Assembly (NCBI GenBank): GCA_028292345.1
Contig: JAQGMN010000149.1
Coordinates: 1 to 11,721, forward strand
Source of the DNA: Polaromonas sp.
GTDB lineage: Bacteria; Pseudomonadota; Gammaproteobacteria; Burkholderiales; Burkholderiaceae_C
Direction of reading: 5' to 3'
DNA length: 11,721 nt
Positions 1 to 9,906 of this stretch are shown one piece after another (the stretch's first letter is position 1; each line of letters starts with the position of its first letter). The notes under the pieces are model-generated. The model saw only the letters and a program-made list of their open reading frames with translations, had not been told where the DNA came from and did not search any database. A program made the position numbers and the translations under genes.

Positions 1-1
1 G

Positions 2-175
2 CTGATCGAGCACGACATGGACCTGGTGTTCAGCTTTGCGACGCGCATGACCGTGCTGGTGAACGGCGCCGTGCTCACCGAAGGCAGCCCCGAGGAAATT
101 TCCGCCAACCCCGAGGTGAAGGCGGTCTATCTCGGCGAAGACAGCGTGTTCGAGGCAGCGGGGTCGCATGCCTGA
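2..175 (+). CDS. livG: LivG-type ABC transporter ATP-binding protein, 3' fragment
   Basis: Only the last 57 codons are present; the gene begins before the window. The visible part starts LIEHDMDLVF, the H-loop region of an ABC ATPase, where the histidine of the EHD motif contacts the ATP gamma-phosphate. It continues with the usual C-terminal beta strands (VLVNGAVLTEGSPEEI) and a short tail ending at TGA 173-175. EHDM, and the phrase GSPEEI..NPEVKAVYLG, are typical of the LivG/BraF subfamily of branched-chain-amino-acid-type (HAAT) importers. It overlaps the start of the next ATPase gene by 8 nt, so the two are translationally coupled and should form the cytoplasmic ATPase heterodimer. The substrate cannot be read from the ATPases; the adjacent vanillate genes leave open an aromatic-acid importer. 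Walker motifs are outside the window. Confidence 0.85.
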   Translation: MIEHDMDLVFSFATRMTVLVNGAVLTEGSPEEISANPEVKAVYLGEDSVFEAAGSHA

Positions 176-875
176 ACTCCTTCGCATCGAAAAGCTGAGC
201 GCCGGGTACGGCGAGGCGGTCATCCTCAACGGCGTTTCCCTGACGCTTGCGGCCGGCGAGACGCTGGCCTTGCTGGGACGCAACGGCACCGGCAAGACCA
301 CGCTGATCAACACCATCGCAGGCGCGACCCGGCAGCATGCGGGCAGCATCACCCTGGCCGGCGCCGCGCTGCACCGGCTGCCCTCGTACGAGCGCGCGGC
401 GGCGGGCATCGGCTGGGTGCCGCAGGAGCGCAACATCTTCAAGTCGCTCACCGTGCACGAGAACCTCACCGCCGTGGCGCGGCCGGGCCCGTGGACGCCC
501 GTGCGCGTGTACGAAATGTTCCCGCGCCTGGCCGAACGCAAGACCAACCTGGGCACGCAGCTGTCGGGCGGCGAGCAGCAGATGCTGGCCGTCGGCCGGG
601 CGCTGGTGCTCAACCCCAGGCTGCTGCTGCTCGACGAGCCGCTCGAAGGGCTGGCGCCCATCATCGTCGAGGAACTGCTGCGCGCCATTGCCCGCATCAC
701 CCGCGAGGAGGGGCTGAGCGCCATCATCGTCGAGCAGCATCCGCAGGCCATCCTGGCCGTCAGCCACCGCGCCGTGGTGCTCGACCACGGCACGGTGGTG
801 CACAGCGGCAGCGCGGACGACCTGCGTGACCAGCCCGAGTTGCTGGACCGCCTGCTGGGCGTGGCCCGGGCCTAG
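168..875 (+). CDS. livF: LivF-type ABC transporter ATP-binding protein
   Basis: This 235-residue protein is a complete ABC ATPase of the LivF/BraG subfamily, the second nucleotide-binding subunit of a HAAT-family importer acting at the inner face of the cytoplasmic membrane. Walker A is GRNGTGKT at about residues 37-44, the Q-loop is at Gln86 (WVPQERNIF), the signature LSGGEQQ is at 132-138, Walker B LLLLDEP is at 152-158, and the switch histidine is in VEQH at about 191. EGLAP after Walker B is a LivF-type D-loop. Length matches the family (about 230-240). The ATG at 168 lies inside the end of the upstream livG-like gene (8-nt overlap), typical of livGF pairs. The permease and solute-binding genes are presumably upstream. 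The substrate is unproven; vanAB lies 182 bp downstream on the same strand. Confidence 0.93.
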   Translation: MPELLRIEKLSAGYGEAVILNGVSLTLAAGETLALLGRNGTGKTTLINTIAGATRQHAGSITLAGAALHRLPSYERAAAGIGWVPQERNIFKSLTVHENLTAVARPGPWTPVRVYEMFPRLAERKTNLGTQLSGGEQQMLAVGRALVLNPRLLLLDEPLEGLAPIIVEELLRAIARITREEGLSAIIVEQHPQAILAVSHRAVVLDHGTVVHSGSADDLRDQPELLDRLLGVARA

Positions 876-887
876 CGTTGACTCGGG

Positions 888-907
888 TTGGCCGCAAGCG
901 GTTTTTT
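888..907 (+). terminator. Weak rho-independent terminator candidate after livF
   Basis: Thirteen bases after the livF stop, CCGC (892-895) and GCGG (898-901) can pair, with G-U extension outward, directly before a run of six T (902-907). The stem is short and the loop very tight, so it would be a weak terminator at best. The position and the T-tract are what support it. Confidence 0.4.
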
Positions 908-915
908 AGTATAAA
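888..915 (+). promoter_or_regulatory. Possible sigma-70 promoter for vanAB
   Basis: TTGGCC (888-893) and TATAAA (910-915) are separated by 16 bp, resembling -35 and -10 boxes. Transcription would then start near 922, just before the palindrome at 938-949, which would suit repression. It overlaps the candidate livF terminator, and the -35 box is a poor match, so this is tentative. Confidence 0.3.
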
Positions 916-937
916 AACAGCCTTTTGCGCAGGACCA

Positions 938-949
938 GTATGCGCATAC
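938..949. promoter_or_regulatory. Candidate vanAB operator, 12-bp perfect palindrome
   Basis: GTATGCGCATAC is a perfect 12-bp inverted repeat 108 bp before the vanA start. Its GTA(N6)TAC arms resemble operators of GntR/FadR-type regulators, the family to which VanR repressors of several proteobacterial vanAB operons belong. No vanR gene lies in the window, so assignment to VanR is inference. Confidence 0.45.
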
Positions 950-1057
950 AGCTATGAATTCGGTAGCAAACAGCAAGCTCTTTTTCGCTTCACCCATCTT
1001 TTGAAACCCTGCCGGCGCAGCCTCTGCCGGACGAACTGAAAGAAAGGCAATTTCATC

Positions 1058-2191
1058 ATGTTCCCGAAAAACACCTGGTATGTGGCCTGCACCCCGCAGG
1101 ACATCGACGACAAGCCGCTGGGCCGCAAGATCTGCGGCGAGCGCATCGTGTTCTACCGCGGCGAGGAAGGCCGCGTGGCCGCGCTGGAAGACTTCTGCCC
1201 GCACCGGGGCGCGCCGCTGTCGCTGGGCTTCGTGCGCGAAGGCCGCCTGGTCTGCGGCTACCACGGCCTGGAGATGGGCTGCGAAGGCAAGACCATCGCC
1301 ATGCCCGGCCAGCGGGTGCGCGGTTTTCCGGCCATCCGCAGCTACCCGGTCGAAGAGCGCTACGGCTTCATCTGGGTCTGGCCCGGCGACGCGGCGCTGG
1401 CCGATGCAAGCAAGATCCCGCACCAGCCCTGGCATGACCATCCCGAATGGGCGTATGGCGGCGGCATGTACCACATCGCCTGCGACTACCGGCTGATGAT
1501 CGACAACCTGATGGACCTCACGCACGAGACCTATGTGCATTCGAGCAGCATCGGCCAGAAGGAAATCGACGAGGTGCCGTGCAAGACGGTGGTCAACGGC
1601 GATGAGGTCATCACCAGCCGCTTCATGGAGGGCATCGAGGCGCCGCCGTTCTGGAAGCTGGCGCTGCGCGGCAACCACCTGGCCGACGATGTGCCGGTGG
1701 ACCGCTGGCAGATCTGCCGCTTCACGCCGCCCAGCCATGTGATGATCGAAGTCGGCGTGGCCCATGCGGGCAAGGGCAGCTACGATGCGCCGGCCGACTG
1801 CAAGGCCTACAGCATCGTGGTGGACTTCATCACGCCCGAGACCGAAACCTCGATCTGGTACTTCTGGGGCATGGCGCGGCATTTCAACCCCAAGGACAAG
1901 GCGCTGACCGCCAGCATCCGCGAAGGCCAGGGCAAGATCTTCAGCGAAGACCTGGAAATGCTGCAGCTGCAGCAGCGCAACCTGCTGGACCATCCCGACC
2001 GCGCCCTGCTCAAGCTCAACATCGACGCCGGCGGCGTGCAGTCGCGCAAGATACTGGACCGCATCATGGCCGAGGAGCAGGCGGCCAGGGCCGCGCCGGC
2101 CGGCGTTTCGCCCGGTCCAGCTTCATTGGCTTCACCGACTTCACCGGGTGGGCCCGCCGGCATGGCCAGCAGCGCGCCGGCCAGCGCATGA
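1058..2191 (+). CDS. vanA: Vanillate O-demethylase oxygenase subunit (Rieske oxygenase)
   Basis: VanA is the terminal oxygenase of vanillate monooxygenase, which converts vanillate to protocatechuate plus formaldehyde using electrons from VanB. The N-terminal Rieske domain has CPH (C47, H49) and CGYH (C66, H69) as [2Fe-2S] ligands. The catalytic domain has NLMDLTHETYVH, giving bridging D153 and iron ligands H156 and H161; the third ligand is probably the acidic residue in SEDLEML near 298. MFPKNTWYVAC at the start and NIDAGGVQSR near 321-330 are highly characteristic of VanA. AAAGG at 1043-1047 is an acceptable Shine-Dalgarno for the ATG at 1058. At 377 residues it is about 20-25 longer than typical VanA: a low-complexity Ala/Pro/Ser/Gly tail follows about residue 340. 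vanB begins 10 nt after the stop. Confidence 0.95.
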   Translation: MFPKNTWYVACTPQDIDDKPLGRKICGERIVFYRGEEGRVAALEDFCPHRGAPLSLGFVREGRLVCGYHGLEMGCEGKTIAMPGQRVRGFPAIRSYPVEERYGFIWVWPGDAALADASKIPHQPWHDHPEWAYGGGMYHIACDYRLMIDNLMDLTHETYVHSSSIGQKEIDEVPCKTVVNGDEVITSRFMEGIEAPPFWKLALRGNHLADDVPVDRWQICRFTPPSHVMIEVGVAHAGKGSYDAPADCKAYSIVVDFITPETETSIWYFWGMARHFNPKDKALTASIREGQGKIFSEDLEMLQLQQRNLLDHPDRALLKLNIDAGGVQSRKILDRIMAEEQAARAAPAGVSPGPASLASPTSPGGPAGMASSAPASA

Positions 2192-2201
2192 GGACCAGGG
2201 C

Positions 2202-3173
2202 ATGAGCAACCATCAACCCACCATTGCCGTGCGCGTGGCGCGCAAGCAGCAGGAAGCGCTGGACATCTGCAGCTTCGAACTGGTCGCCGAGGACGGCGCG
2301 CCGCTGCCGGCCTTTTCCGCCGGCTCGCATGTCGATGTGCACCTGCCCGGCGGCCTGACGCGTCCGTATTCGCTGTGCAACCCGCCCGGCGAAAGCCACC
2401 GCTACCTCATCGGCGTGCTGCGCGATCCCAGCTCGCGCGGCGGCTCGCAGGCCATGCATGACCAGGTGCAGGAAGGGCAGCAGCTGCAGATCAGCGCGCC
2501 GGCCAACCACTTTGCGCTGGCGCATGACGCCAAGCGGCATTTGCTGCTGGCCGGCGGCATCGGCATCACGCCCATCCTGTGCATGGCCGAGCGGCTGGCC
2601 AACACCGGCGCCGATTTCGAAATGCACTACTGCACCCGCTCGCTGGACCGCACGGCTTTTCACCAGCGGATTGCCGCGTCCAACTTCGCGCCGAAGGTGC
2701 AATTTCACTTCGACGATGGCGCGGCCGGGCAGAAGCTGGACATACCGGCGCTGCTCAACGGCCCGGCCGGCGGCGTTCACCTGTATGTCTGCGGGCCCAA
2801 GGGCTTCATGGACGCGGTGCTGAACACGGCGCGCGCGCAAGGCTGGCCCGAGGACCGGTTGCATTACGAGTTCTTTGCCGGCGCGGTGACCGCGTCGAGC
2901 ACCGACGCCAGCTTTGAAGTGCAGATTGCCAGTTCCGGCCAGATCGTGGTGGTGCCCCGTGACAAGACGGTGGTGCAGGCGCTGGCCGAGGCCGGGGTGG
3001 AGGTGCAGATGTCCTGCGAGCAAGGCGTGTGCGGCACCTGCCTGACGCGGGTGATCGAGGGCATTCCGGACCACAAGGACCTGTACCTCACGCCCGAGGA
3101 GCAGGCCGCCAACGACCAGTTCACCCCGTGCTGCTCGCGCTCCAGATCGCCAAGGCTGGTGCTTGACCTCTGA
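2202..3173 (+). CDS. vanB: Vanillate O-demethylase reductase subunit
   Basis: VanB is the class IA-type oxidoreductase that passes electrons from NAD(P)H through FMN and a [2Fe-2S] centre to VanA. From ATG 2202 it is 323 residues, close to the family norm. The flavin domain has RPYSLCNPP (54-62). The nucleotide domain has GGIGITP (118-124) and YVCGPKGFM (195-203). The C-terminal plant-type ferredoxin domain has CEQGVCGTC, giving C272, C277 and C280, with the fourth ligand C310 in FTPCCSRS. The start is set by the conserved N-terminus (MSNHQPTIAVRVARK) and AGGA about 7 nt upstream; the in-frame GTG at 2148 would lie inside vanA and add an unrelated 18-residue leader. It is co-transcribed with vanA, with only 10 nt between. 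Confidence 0.94.
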   Translation: MSNHQPTIAVRVARKQQEALDICSFELVAEDGAPLPAFSAGSHVDVHLPGGLTRPYSLCNPPGESHRYLIGVLRDPSSRGGSQAMHDQVQEGQQLQISAPANHFALAHDAKRHLLLAGGIGITPILCMAERLANTGADFEMHYCTRSLDRTAFHQRIAASNFAPKVQFHFDDGAAGQKLDIPALLNGPAGGVHLYVCGPKGFMDAVLNTARAQGWPEDRLHYEFFAGAVTASSTDASFEVQIASSGQIVVVPRDKTVVQALAEAGVEVQMSCEQGVCGTCLTRVIEGIPDHKDLYLTPEEQAANDQFTPCCSRSRSPRLVLDL

Positions 3174-3284
3174 CACGGCGCGGTGCAGCGCAGCGAAGGC
3201 AGGTCGCTCACGCGCGCTGCGCCATCGCGGCAAGGCCCGGCTCCCCGCCAGCGGGACTGTGCGTCATTCCAACGAAAGCAGTGC

Positions 3285-4166
3285 ATGGAATTGAATCTGG
3301 AAATCGTCACCACGCCCATGCGCCCGGCCGCCACGGTGGTCCTGCTGCGCAATGCGCCCGCGGGGCTGGAGGTGTTTTTGATGAAACGCCATGCCTTGTC
3401 CGACGTGCTGGGCGGCGCCTATGTCTTTCCAGGCGGCAAGGTCGATGCGGTCGATGCCGAACTGGACATGGCTGTGCATCTGGACCAGCCATTGCCGGTG
3501 CTCCATGCCGGCCTGAACGAGGCCGACATCAGCGAACGCACGGCGGGCGGTCTGTACGTGGCTGCCTTGCGGGAGGCTTTTGAAGAGTCGGGCGTATTGA
3601 TGGCGCAAGGCATTGCAAACCAAGGCGTTGACTGTGCCCGGGCCGCTGCGCTGTTGCGCGAAGGCCAGTCATTCAATGCGGTGCTGTCCAGCATGGGGCT
3701 GCGGCTGCAGACCCGCAGTCTCGTTCCCTGGACACGCTGGATCACGCCCTTGTCGCCCTCGGTCTCGAACAAGCGCTTCGACACCCGATTTTTTGTGTCG
3801 GCCGTTCCCGCCGGTCAGGTGGCGGTGCACGACAGCCATGAAACCACCGACAGCATCTGGCTCAGCCCGCGCACCGCGCTGCAGCAGTACTGGGCTGGCC
3901 AGATTGCCCTGGCGCCGCCGCAGATCATGAGCCTGGCGCATCTGTCGCGCCACGCCAGCGTGGACAGCGTGATGGCCGAGGCGCGCAGCCGCCTGCCGCC
4001 GGTCATCCAGCCCGAGCCGTTTGATCTGGAAGGGGGCAGGGTGATCTGTTACCCCGGCGATGCATGCCACCCGGTCAGCGTGCCGGCTATGCCCGGCCCG
4101 ACGCGGCTGTATTACCGCAACAAGCGCTTTGAACCCGGCAATGGCTTTGAATGCCTGTTCGATTGA
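3285..4166 (+). CDS. Nudix hydrolase with interrupted Nudix box (NUDT19-like)
   Basis: This 293-residue protein has the Nudix core, a fold that hydrolyses nucleoside diphosphates linked to another moiety. FPGGKVD at 48-54 is the glycine start of the box and REAFEESGV at 96-104 supplies the metal-binding glutamates (E97, E100, E101). In a standard box the glycine and the REUXEE segment are about 14 residues apart; here they are about 45 apart, so about 30 residues are inserted. An interrupted box of this kind is known in the NUDT19/RP2p group of acyl-CoA diphosphatases, the best guess for its activity. The C-terminus (LYYRNKRFEPGNGFECLFD) is well formed. ATG 3285 was chosen because homology-like sequence begins there; the Shine-Dalgarno is weak. 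The preceding 111-bp gap from vanB shows no terminator. Substrate is unknown. Confidence 0.85.
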   Translation: MELNLEIVTTPMRPAATVVLLRNAPAGLEVFLMKRHALSDVLGGAYVFPGGKVDAVDAELDMAVHLDQPLPVLHAGLNEADISERTAGGLYVAALREAFEESGVLMAQGIANQGVDCARAAALLREGQSFNAVLSSMGLRLQTRSLVPWTRWITPLSPSVSNKRFDTRFFVSAVPAGQVAVHDSHETTDSIWLSPRTALQQYWAGQIALAPPQIMSLAHLSRHASVDSVMAEARSRLPPVIQPEPFDLEGGRVICYPGDACHPVSVPAMPGPTRLYYRNKRFEPGNGFECLFD

Positions 4167-4201
4167 CGCGGACCGCTTTGCCGCAAAGGTATAAACCCGG
4201 G

Positions 4202-5077
4202 ATGGCGCAAACATCTTCTGTTGAATTGCCCCTTGAGGCGCACGCACTGCTGAAAACCGCAACCCGCACGCAAACCCCCTGTGGCACGGGCAGCATGGTC
4301 TGGCACCTCTGGGGTAAGGACAGTCTCCAACCGTCCCGGGCGCCGGTGGTCCTGCTGCATGGCGGCAGCGGCAGCTGGACGCACTGGCTGCGCAATACCG
4401 CCGCGCTGGTTGACGCGGGACGCTGGGTGCTCGTGCCCGACCTGCCCGGTTTTGGCGACTCGGCCGCGCCGCTTCACGGCACGGATGCCGATTCAATTCC
4501 TGAACCGCTGGCGCAGGGGCTGCAAAGCCTGTTGGGCGACCGGGCCTGCGACCTGGTGGGGTTTTCGTTTGGCGGCATGGTGGCCGGCTTGCTGGCGGCG
4601 CAATTTCCTGCACGCGTGGCGCGACTGGTGCTGGTAGGCGCGCCGGGCCTGGGCATCGCGCCGGAAAAAGCCATCCGGCTCCATGCCTGGCGGCATCTGG
4701 CCGATGCTGCACAGCGCGAGAAGGTGCACCGCAGCAACCTGGCCGCGCTGATGCTGTTTCACCCGGAGTCCATCGACGAACTGGCCGTGCGCCTGCATGT
4801 GGCGAACGTGCTGCGCGACCGGATGAAAGGGCGCAGCCTGTCGCGCACCGATGTGCTCGCCCGGTCGCTGGCGCGGGTGACATGCCCGGTGCATGCCATC
4901 TACGGCGGTGAAGATGCGCTTTACCGGGGAAAGATGCAGGCGCTGGAGCCTGCGCTGCGGCAGGCGCCCGGTTTCGGGAGCCTCGCACTGATTGAATCGG
5001 GCGGGCACTGGATTCAATACGAGCGGGCACAGGCATTCAACGAGGCGTTGATCGCCTTGCTGGAGACTGGGCCGTAG
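4202..5077 (+). CDS. Alpha/beta hydrolase
   Basis: This is a cytoplasmic alpha/beta-hydrolase-fold protein of 291 residues. It has the oxyanion-hole segment LLHGGSGSW (51-59), the strand VLVPDLPGFGDS (76-87), the nucleophile elbow GFSFGG with Ser122, the acid in YGGEDALY (Asp238) and the catalytic histidine in ESGGHWIQYE (His269), so the Ser-Asp-His triad is intact. No signal peptide or membrane segment is seen. The first in-frame ATG is 4151, which would overlap the Nudix gene by 16 nt and add 17 residues; ATG 4202 is preferred because the sequence before it is basic and unlike the family, but neither start has a strong ribosome site. The tight spacing suggests one transcript with the Nudix gene. 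Substrate cannot be told; esterase or C-C bond hydrolase (MhpC-like) are both possible. Confidence 0.85.
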   Translation: MAQTSSVELPLEAHALLKTATRTQTPCGTGSMVWHLWGKDSLQPSRAPVVLLHGGSGSWTHWLRNTAALVDAGRWVLVPDLPGFGDSAAPLHGTDADSIPEPLAQGLQSLLGDRACDLVGFSFGGMVAGLLAAQFPARVARLVLVGAPGLGIAPEKAIRLHAWRHLADAAQREKVHRSNLAALMLFHPESIDELAVRLHVANVLRDRMKGRSLSRTDVLARSLARVTCPVHAIYGGEDALYRGKMQALEPALRQAPGFGSLALIESGGHWIQYERAQAFNEALIALLETGP

Positions 5078-5132
5078 GTCGCCTGGTTCGCGCAGCACCA
5101 CCCAAACTTTTCAAGGCGGCTGGGCAGGGGCC

Positions 5133-5561
5133 TTATTTCTCGATGGCCAGCAGTTCGACTTCAAACGTCAGCGTGGCATTGGGCGGCACGGCATTGCCCG
5201 CGCCGCGATCACCATAGGCGGTGGCGGGCGGGCAGGTCAGTGTCGCCTTGCCGCCGACCTTGATTTTCTGCATGCCTTCGGTCCAGCACGGCACGACGCG
5301 GTTGAGCGGGAACGATGCGGGCGTGCCGCGCTTGATCGAGCTGTCGAATTCCTTGCCATCGGCCAGGGTGCCCCGGTAGTGGACCTTCACCGTGTCCGAC
5401 GCCTTGGGCTGGGCGCCCGTGCCATCGACCGTATGCACGATTTTCACGCCGGAAGCCAGGGTCTCGGGGGGCGCCACCGCCAGGGCACTGGTGCACAAGC
5501 CCAGGGCTGCGAGGCCTGCAAGCAGGGAAGGTGAAAAAGAGGGAAAGGTGGCTTTTGTCAT
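5133..5561 (-). CDS. Periplasmic FKBP-type peptidyl-prolyl cis-trans isomerase
   Basis: This 142-residue protein is a single-domain FKBP that catalyses prolyl isomerisation during folding. Residues 1-28 form a signal peptide (LLAGLAALGLCTSALA, cleavage after ALA), so it acts in the periplasm; LGLC is not a good lipobox. The FKBP domain has VKVHYRGTLADGKEFDSS (58-75), VVPCWTEGMQKIKVGGK (89-105), AYGDRG (115-120) and PPNATLTFEVELL (126-138), ending IEK. The active-site Trp93 and Tyr116 are present. Cysteines replace the usual Gly before Trp (C92) and a residue in the next strand (C110) and could form a disulfide. ATG 5561 is chosen because the signal peptide starts there; an upstream in-frame ATG at 5693 adds an unrelated proline-rich leader. 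It is convergent with the alpha/beta hydrolase gene and appears monocistronic. Confidence 0.9.
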   Translation of the reverse strand: MTKATFPSFSPSLLAGLAALGLCTSALAVAPPETLASGVKIVHTVDGTGAQPKASDTVKVHYRGTLADGKEFDSSIKRGTPASFPLNRVVPCWTEGMQKIKVGGKATLTCPPATAYGDRGAGNAVPPNATLTFEVELLAIEK

Positions 5562-5829
5562 GGTGGTCAGGTTCGTGCAAGGTAAAAAGTTGATCGGGGC
5601 AAGGACAGGTTCGCGAGGTGGACGCGACCCAACTCCACACTTTACCGCCAAAGGTGAGGGCGACGGATTCGATGGGGGCAAGTTGTCAGGCAAGGCCTAC
5701 AACCATTGGGCTCGACTTCCTAAGTCAGCCAAATTCCGGCGCTTCTAAATTTGAAATCCGTTCTGCATAGGGCCGTTGCCTTGCCGTGCAGCCAGGATTT
5801 CATTTACTTTCAACCTGTGGAGATTTTCA
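5562..5829. other. Divergent intergenic region, FKBP / Mn catalase
   Basis: These 268 bp separate two divergent genes and should hold both promoters. I see no convincing -35/-10 pair: TTGCCG (5781-5786) with TTACTT (5804-5809) is one weak possibility for the catalase. GACTT and AAGTC (5714-5726) form a 5-bp hairpin. A GGAG at 5818-5821, 8 nt before the catalase ATG, is its ribosome site. AT content rises near 5740-5760. No coding signal or repeat is evident. Confidence 0.4.
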
Positions 5830-6792
5830 ATGTTTGCCCACAACAAGCGACTTCAATACACCGTCCGGGTGAGCGAGACCAATCCCGGTCTGGCCAATCT
5901 GATGCTGGAGCAATTCGGCGGCCCCCAGGGTGAACTGGCAGCCGCATGCCGGTATTTCACCCAGGGCCTTGGCGAGGAGGATCCAGGCCGCAAGGACTTG
6001 CTGATGGACATTGCCACCGAGGAGCTGAGCCATCTGGAGGTGATCGGCACCATCGTCGCCATGCTGAACAAGGGCGCCAAGGGCCGTCTGGCCGAAGGTG
6101 TCGAGACCGAGGCCGAAATCTACCGGTCGATCACGGCCGCCGGCAATGACAGTCACATCACCCAGGTGCTCTACGGCGGCGGCCCGCCGCTCGTCAACTC
6201 GGCTGGCGTGCCCTGGACGGCCGCCTATATCGACACCATCGGCGAGCCCACGGCCGACCTGCGGTCCAACATTGCGGCCGAGGCGCGGGCCAAGATCATC
6301 TATGAGCGGCTGATCAACCTGACCGACGACCCGGGCGTCAAGGATGCGCTGACCTTTTTGATGACCCGTGAAATCGCGCACCAGAAATCGTTTGAAAAGG
6401 CGCTGTATTCCATCGAAGGCAATTTCCCGCCCGGCAAACTGGCCGGCGACCCGCGGTTCACCAACAAGTATTTCGACATGTCGCAAGGCGAGGGCAGCAT
6501 GGTGCCTCCGGAAGTCCGGGGTTCCTGGAACCAGGGCGACCAGTGGGAATACATCAGCGCGCGCGACCAGCAGGTGGCGGTGGACGGCGGCACCGGCATC
6601 GGCAGCGTGGAGCTTCAGCCTACGGAGCTTCAGGCGGTGCAGCAGATGACGGCACGCGGGACTTCGAATCCTGCCTTGAATCCGACCACCGGCGCCGAAC
6701 TCGGCATGGCCGATCCTTCCCAACTGGGCGACCCGGTGGGTGAAGCCCAGGCCAAGCAGGAACTGGTCTCCGAAAAAACCAATTCAGTCTGA
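5830..6792 (+). CDS. Manganese (non-haem) catalase
   Basis: This 320-residue protein is a dimanganese catalase, which dismutates hydrogen peroxide to water and oxygen. The ferritin-like four-helix bundle carries every expected ligand: E35 (GGPQGELAAA), E65 and H68 (ATEELSHLE), E151 (AAEARAK) and H184 (REIAHQ), in positions close to those of the Lactobacillus enzyme. The N-terminal MFAHNKRLQYTVRVSETNP and the central NKYFDMSQG are hallmarks of the family. The last about 60 residues are polar and probably disordered. No signal peptide is seen, so it is cytoplasmic. ATG 5830 is supported by GGAG 8 nt upstream and by the ligand spacing; an in-frame ATG at 5776 would add 18 unrelated residues. It stands alone between a divergent and a convergent gene. 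Confidence 0.94.
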   Translation: MFAHNKRLQYTVRVSETNPGLANLMLEQFGGPQGELAAACRYFTQGLGEEDPGRKDLLMDIATEELSHLEVIGTIVAMLNKGAKGRLAEGVETEAEIYRSITAAGNDSHITQVLYGGGPPLVNSAGVPWTAAYIDTIGEPTADLRSNIAAEARAKIIYERLINLTDDPGVKDALTFLMTREIAHQKSFEKALYSIEGNFPPGKLAGDPRFTNKYFDMSQGEGSMVPPEVRGSWNQGDQWEYISARDQQVAVDGGTGIGSVELQPTELQAVQQMTARGTSNPALNPTTGAELGMADPSQLGDPVGEAQAKQELVSEKTNSV

Positions 6793-6846
6793 CGGCCTGA
6801 CCGTCATTTTGGACTGCAGGCAGGCCGTGCAATGGTCGCGGCCTGT

Positions 6847-6877
6847 CCTGGCCACAGCCCAGGCGGGCTGTGTCAGG
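6847..6877. terminator. Strong GC hairpin between convergent genes
   Basis: CACAGCCC (6853-6860) and GGGCTGTG (6865-6872) pair perfectly around the loop AGGC, and outer CCTG (6847-6850) and CAGG (6874-6877) extend the stem. It sits between the catalase stop (6792) and the gcvP stop (6883). No T-tract follows on either strand, so it is not a classical intrinsic terminator; it may block 3' exonucleases or help separate the two transcripts. Confidence 0.45.
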
Positions 6878-6882
6878 AAGGC

Positions 6883-9891
<3,009 letters not shown>

Positions 9892-9906
9892 GGCAGGATT
9901 CCCGGG

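Noticed and set aside
872..1993. 373-codon minus-strand frame opposite vanA
   Set aside because: Shadow of vanA; His/Ala/Val-rich composition and no family motif.
2148..2201. Earlier GTG start for vanB
   Set aside because: It would overlap vanA and add residues unlike VanB; ATG 2202 has a ribosome site and the family N-terminus.
3174..3284. CCCGC/GCGGG inverted repeat between vanB and the Nudix gene as a terminator
   Set aside because: The loop would be only two bases unless the stem is shortened, and no T-tract follows.
3669..5036. Long open frame (455 codons) on the minus strand opposite the Nudix and hydrolase genes
   Set aside because: Its translation is Arg/Pro/Ala-rich with no recognisable motif, and it lies opposite two well-supported genes. 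High GC leaves few antisense stops.
5562..5693. Earlier ATG start for the FKBP gene
   Set aside because: It would bury the clear signal peptide behind a 44-residue proline-rich leader.
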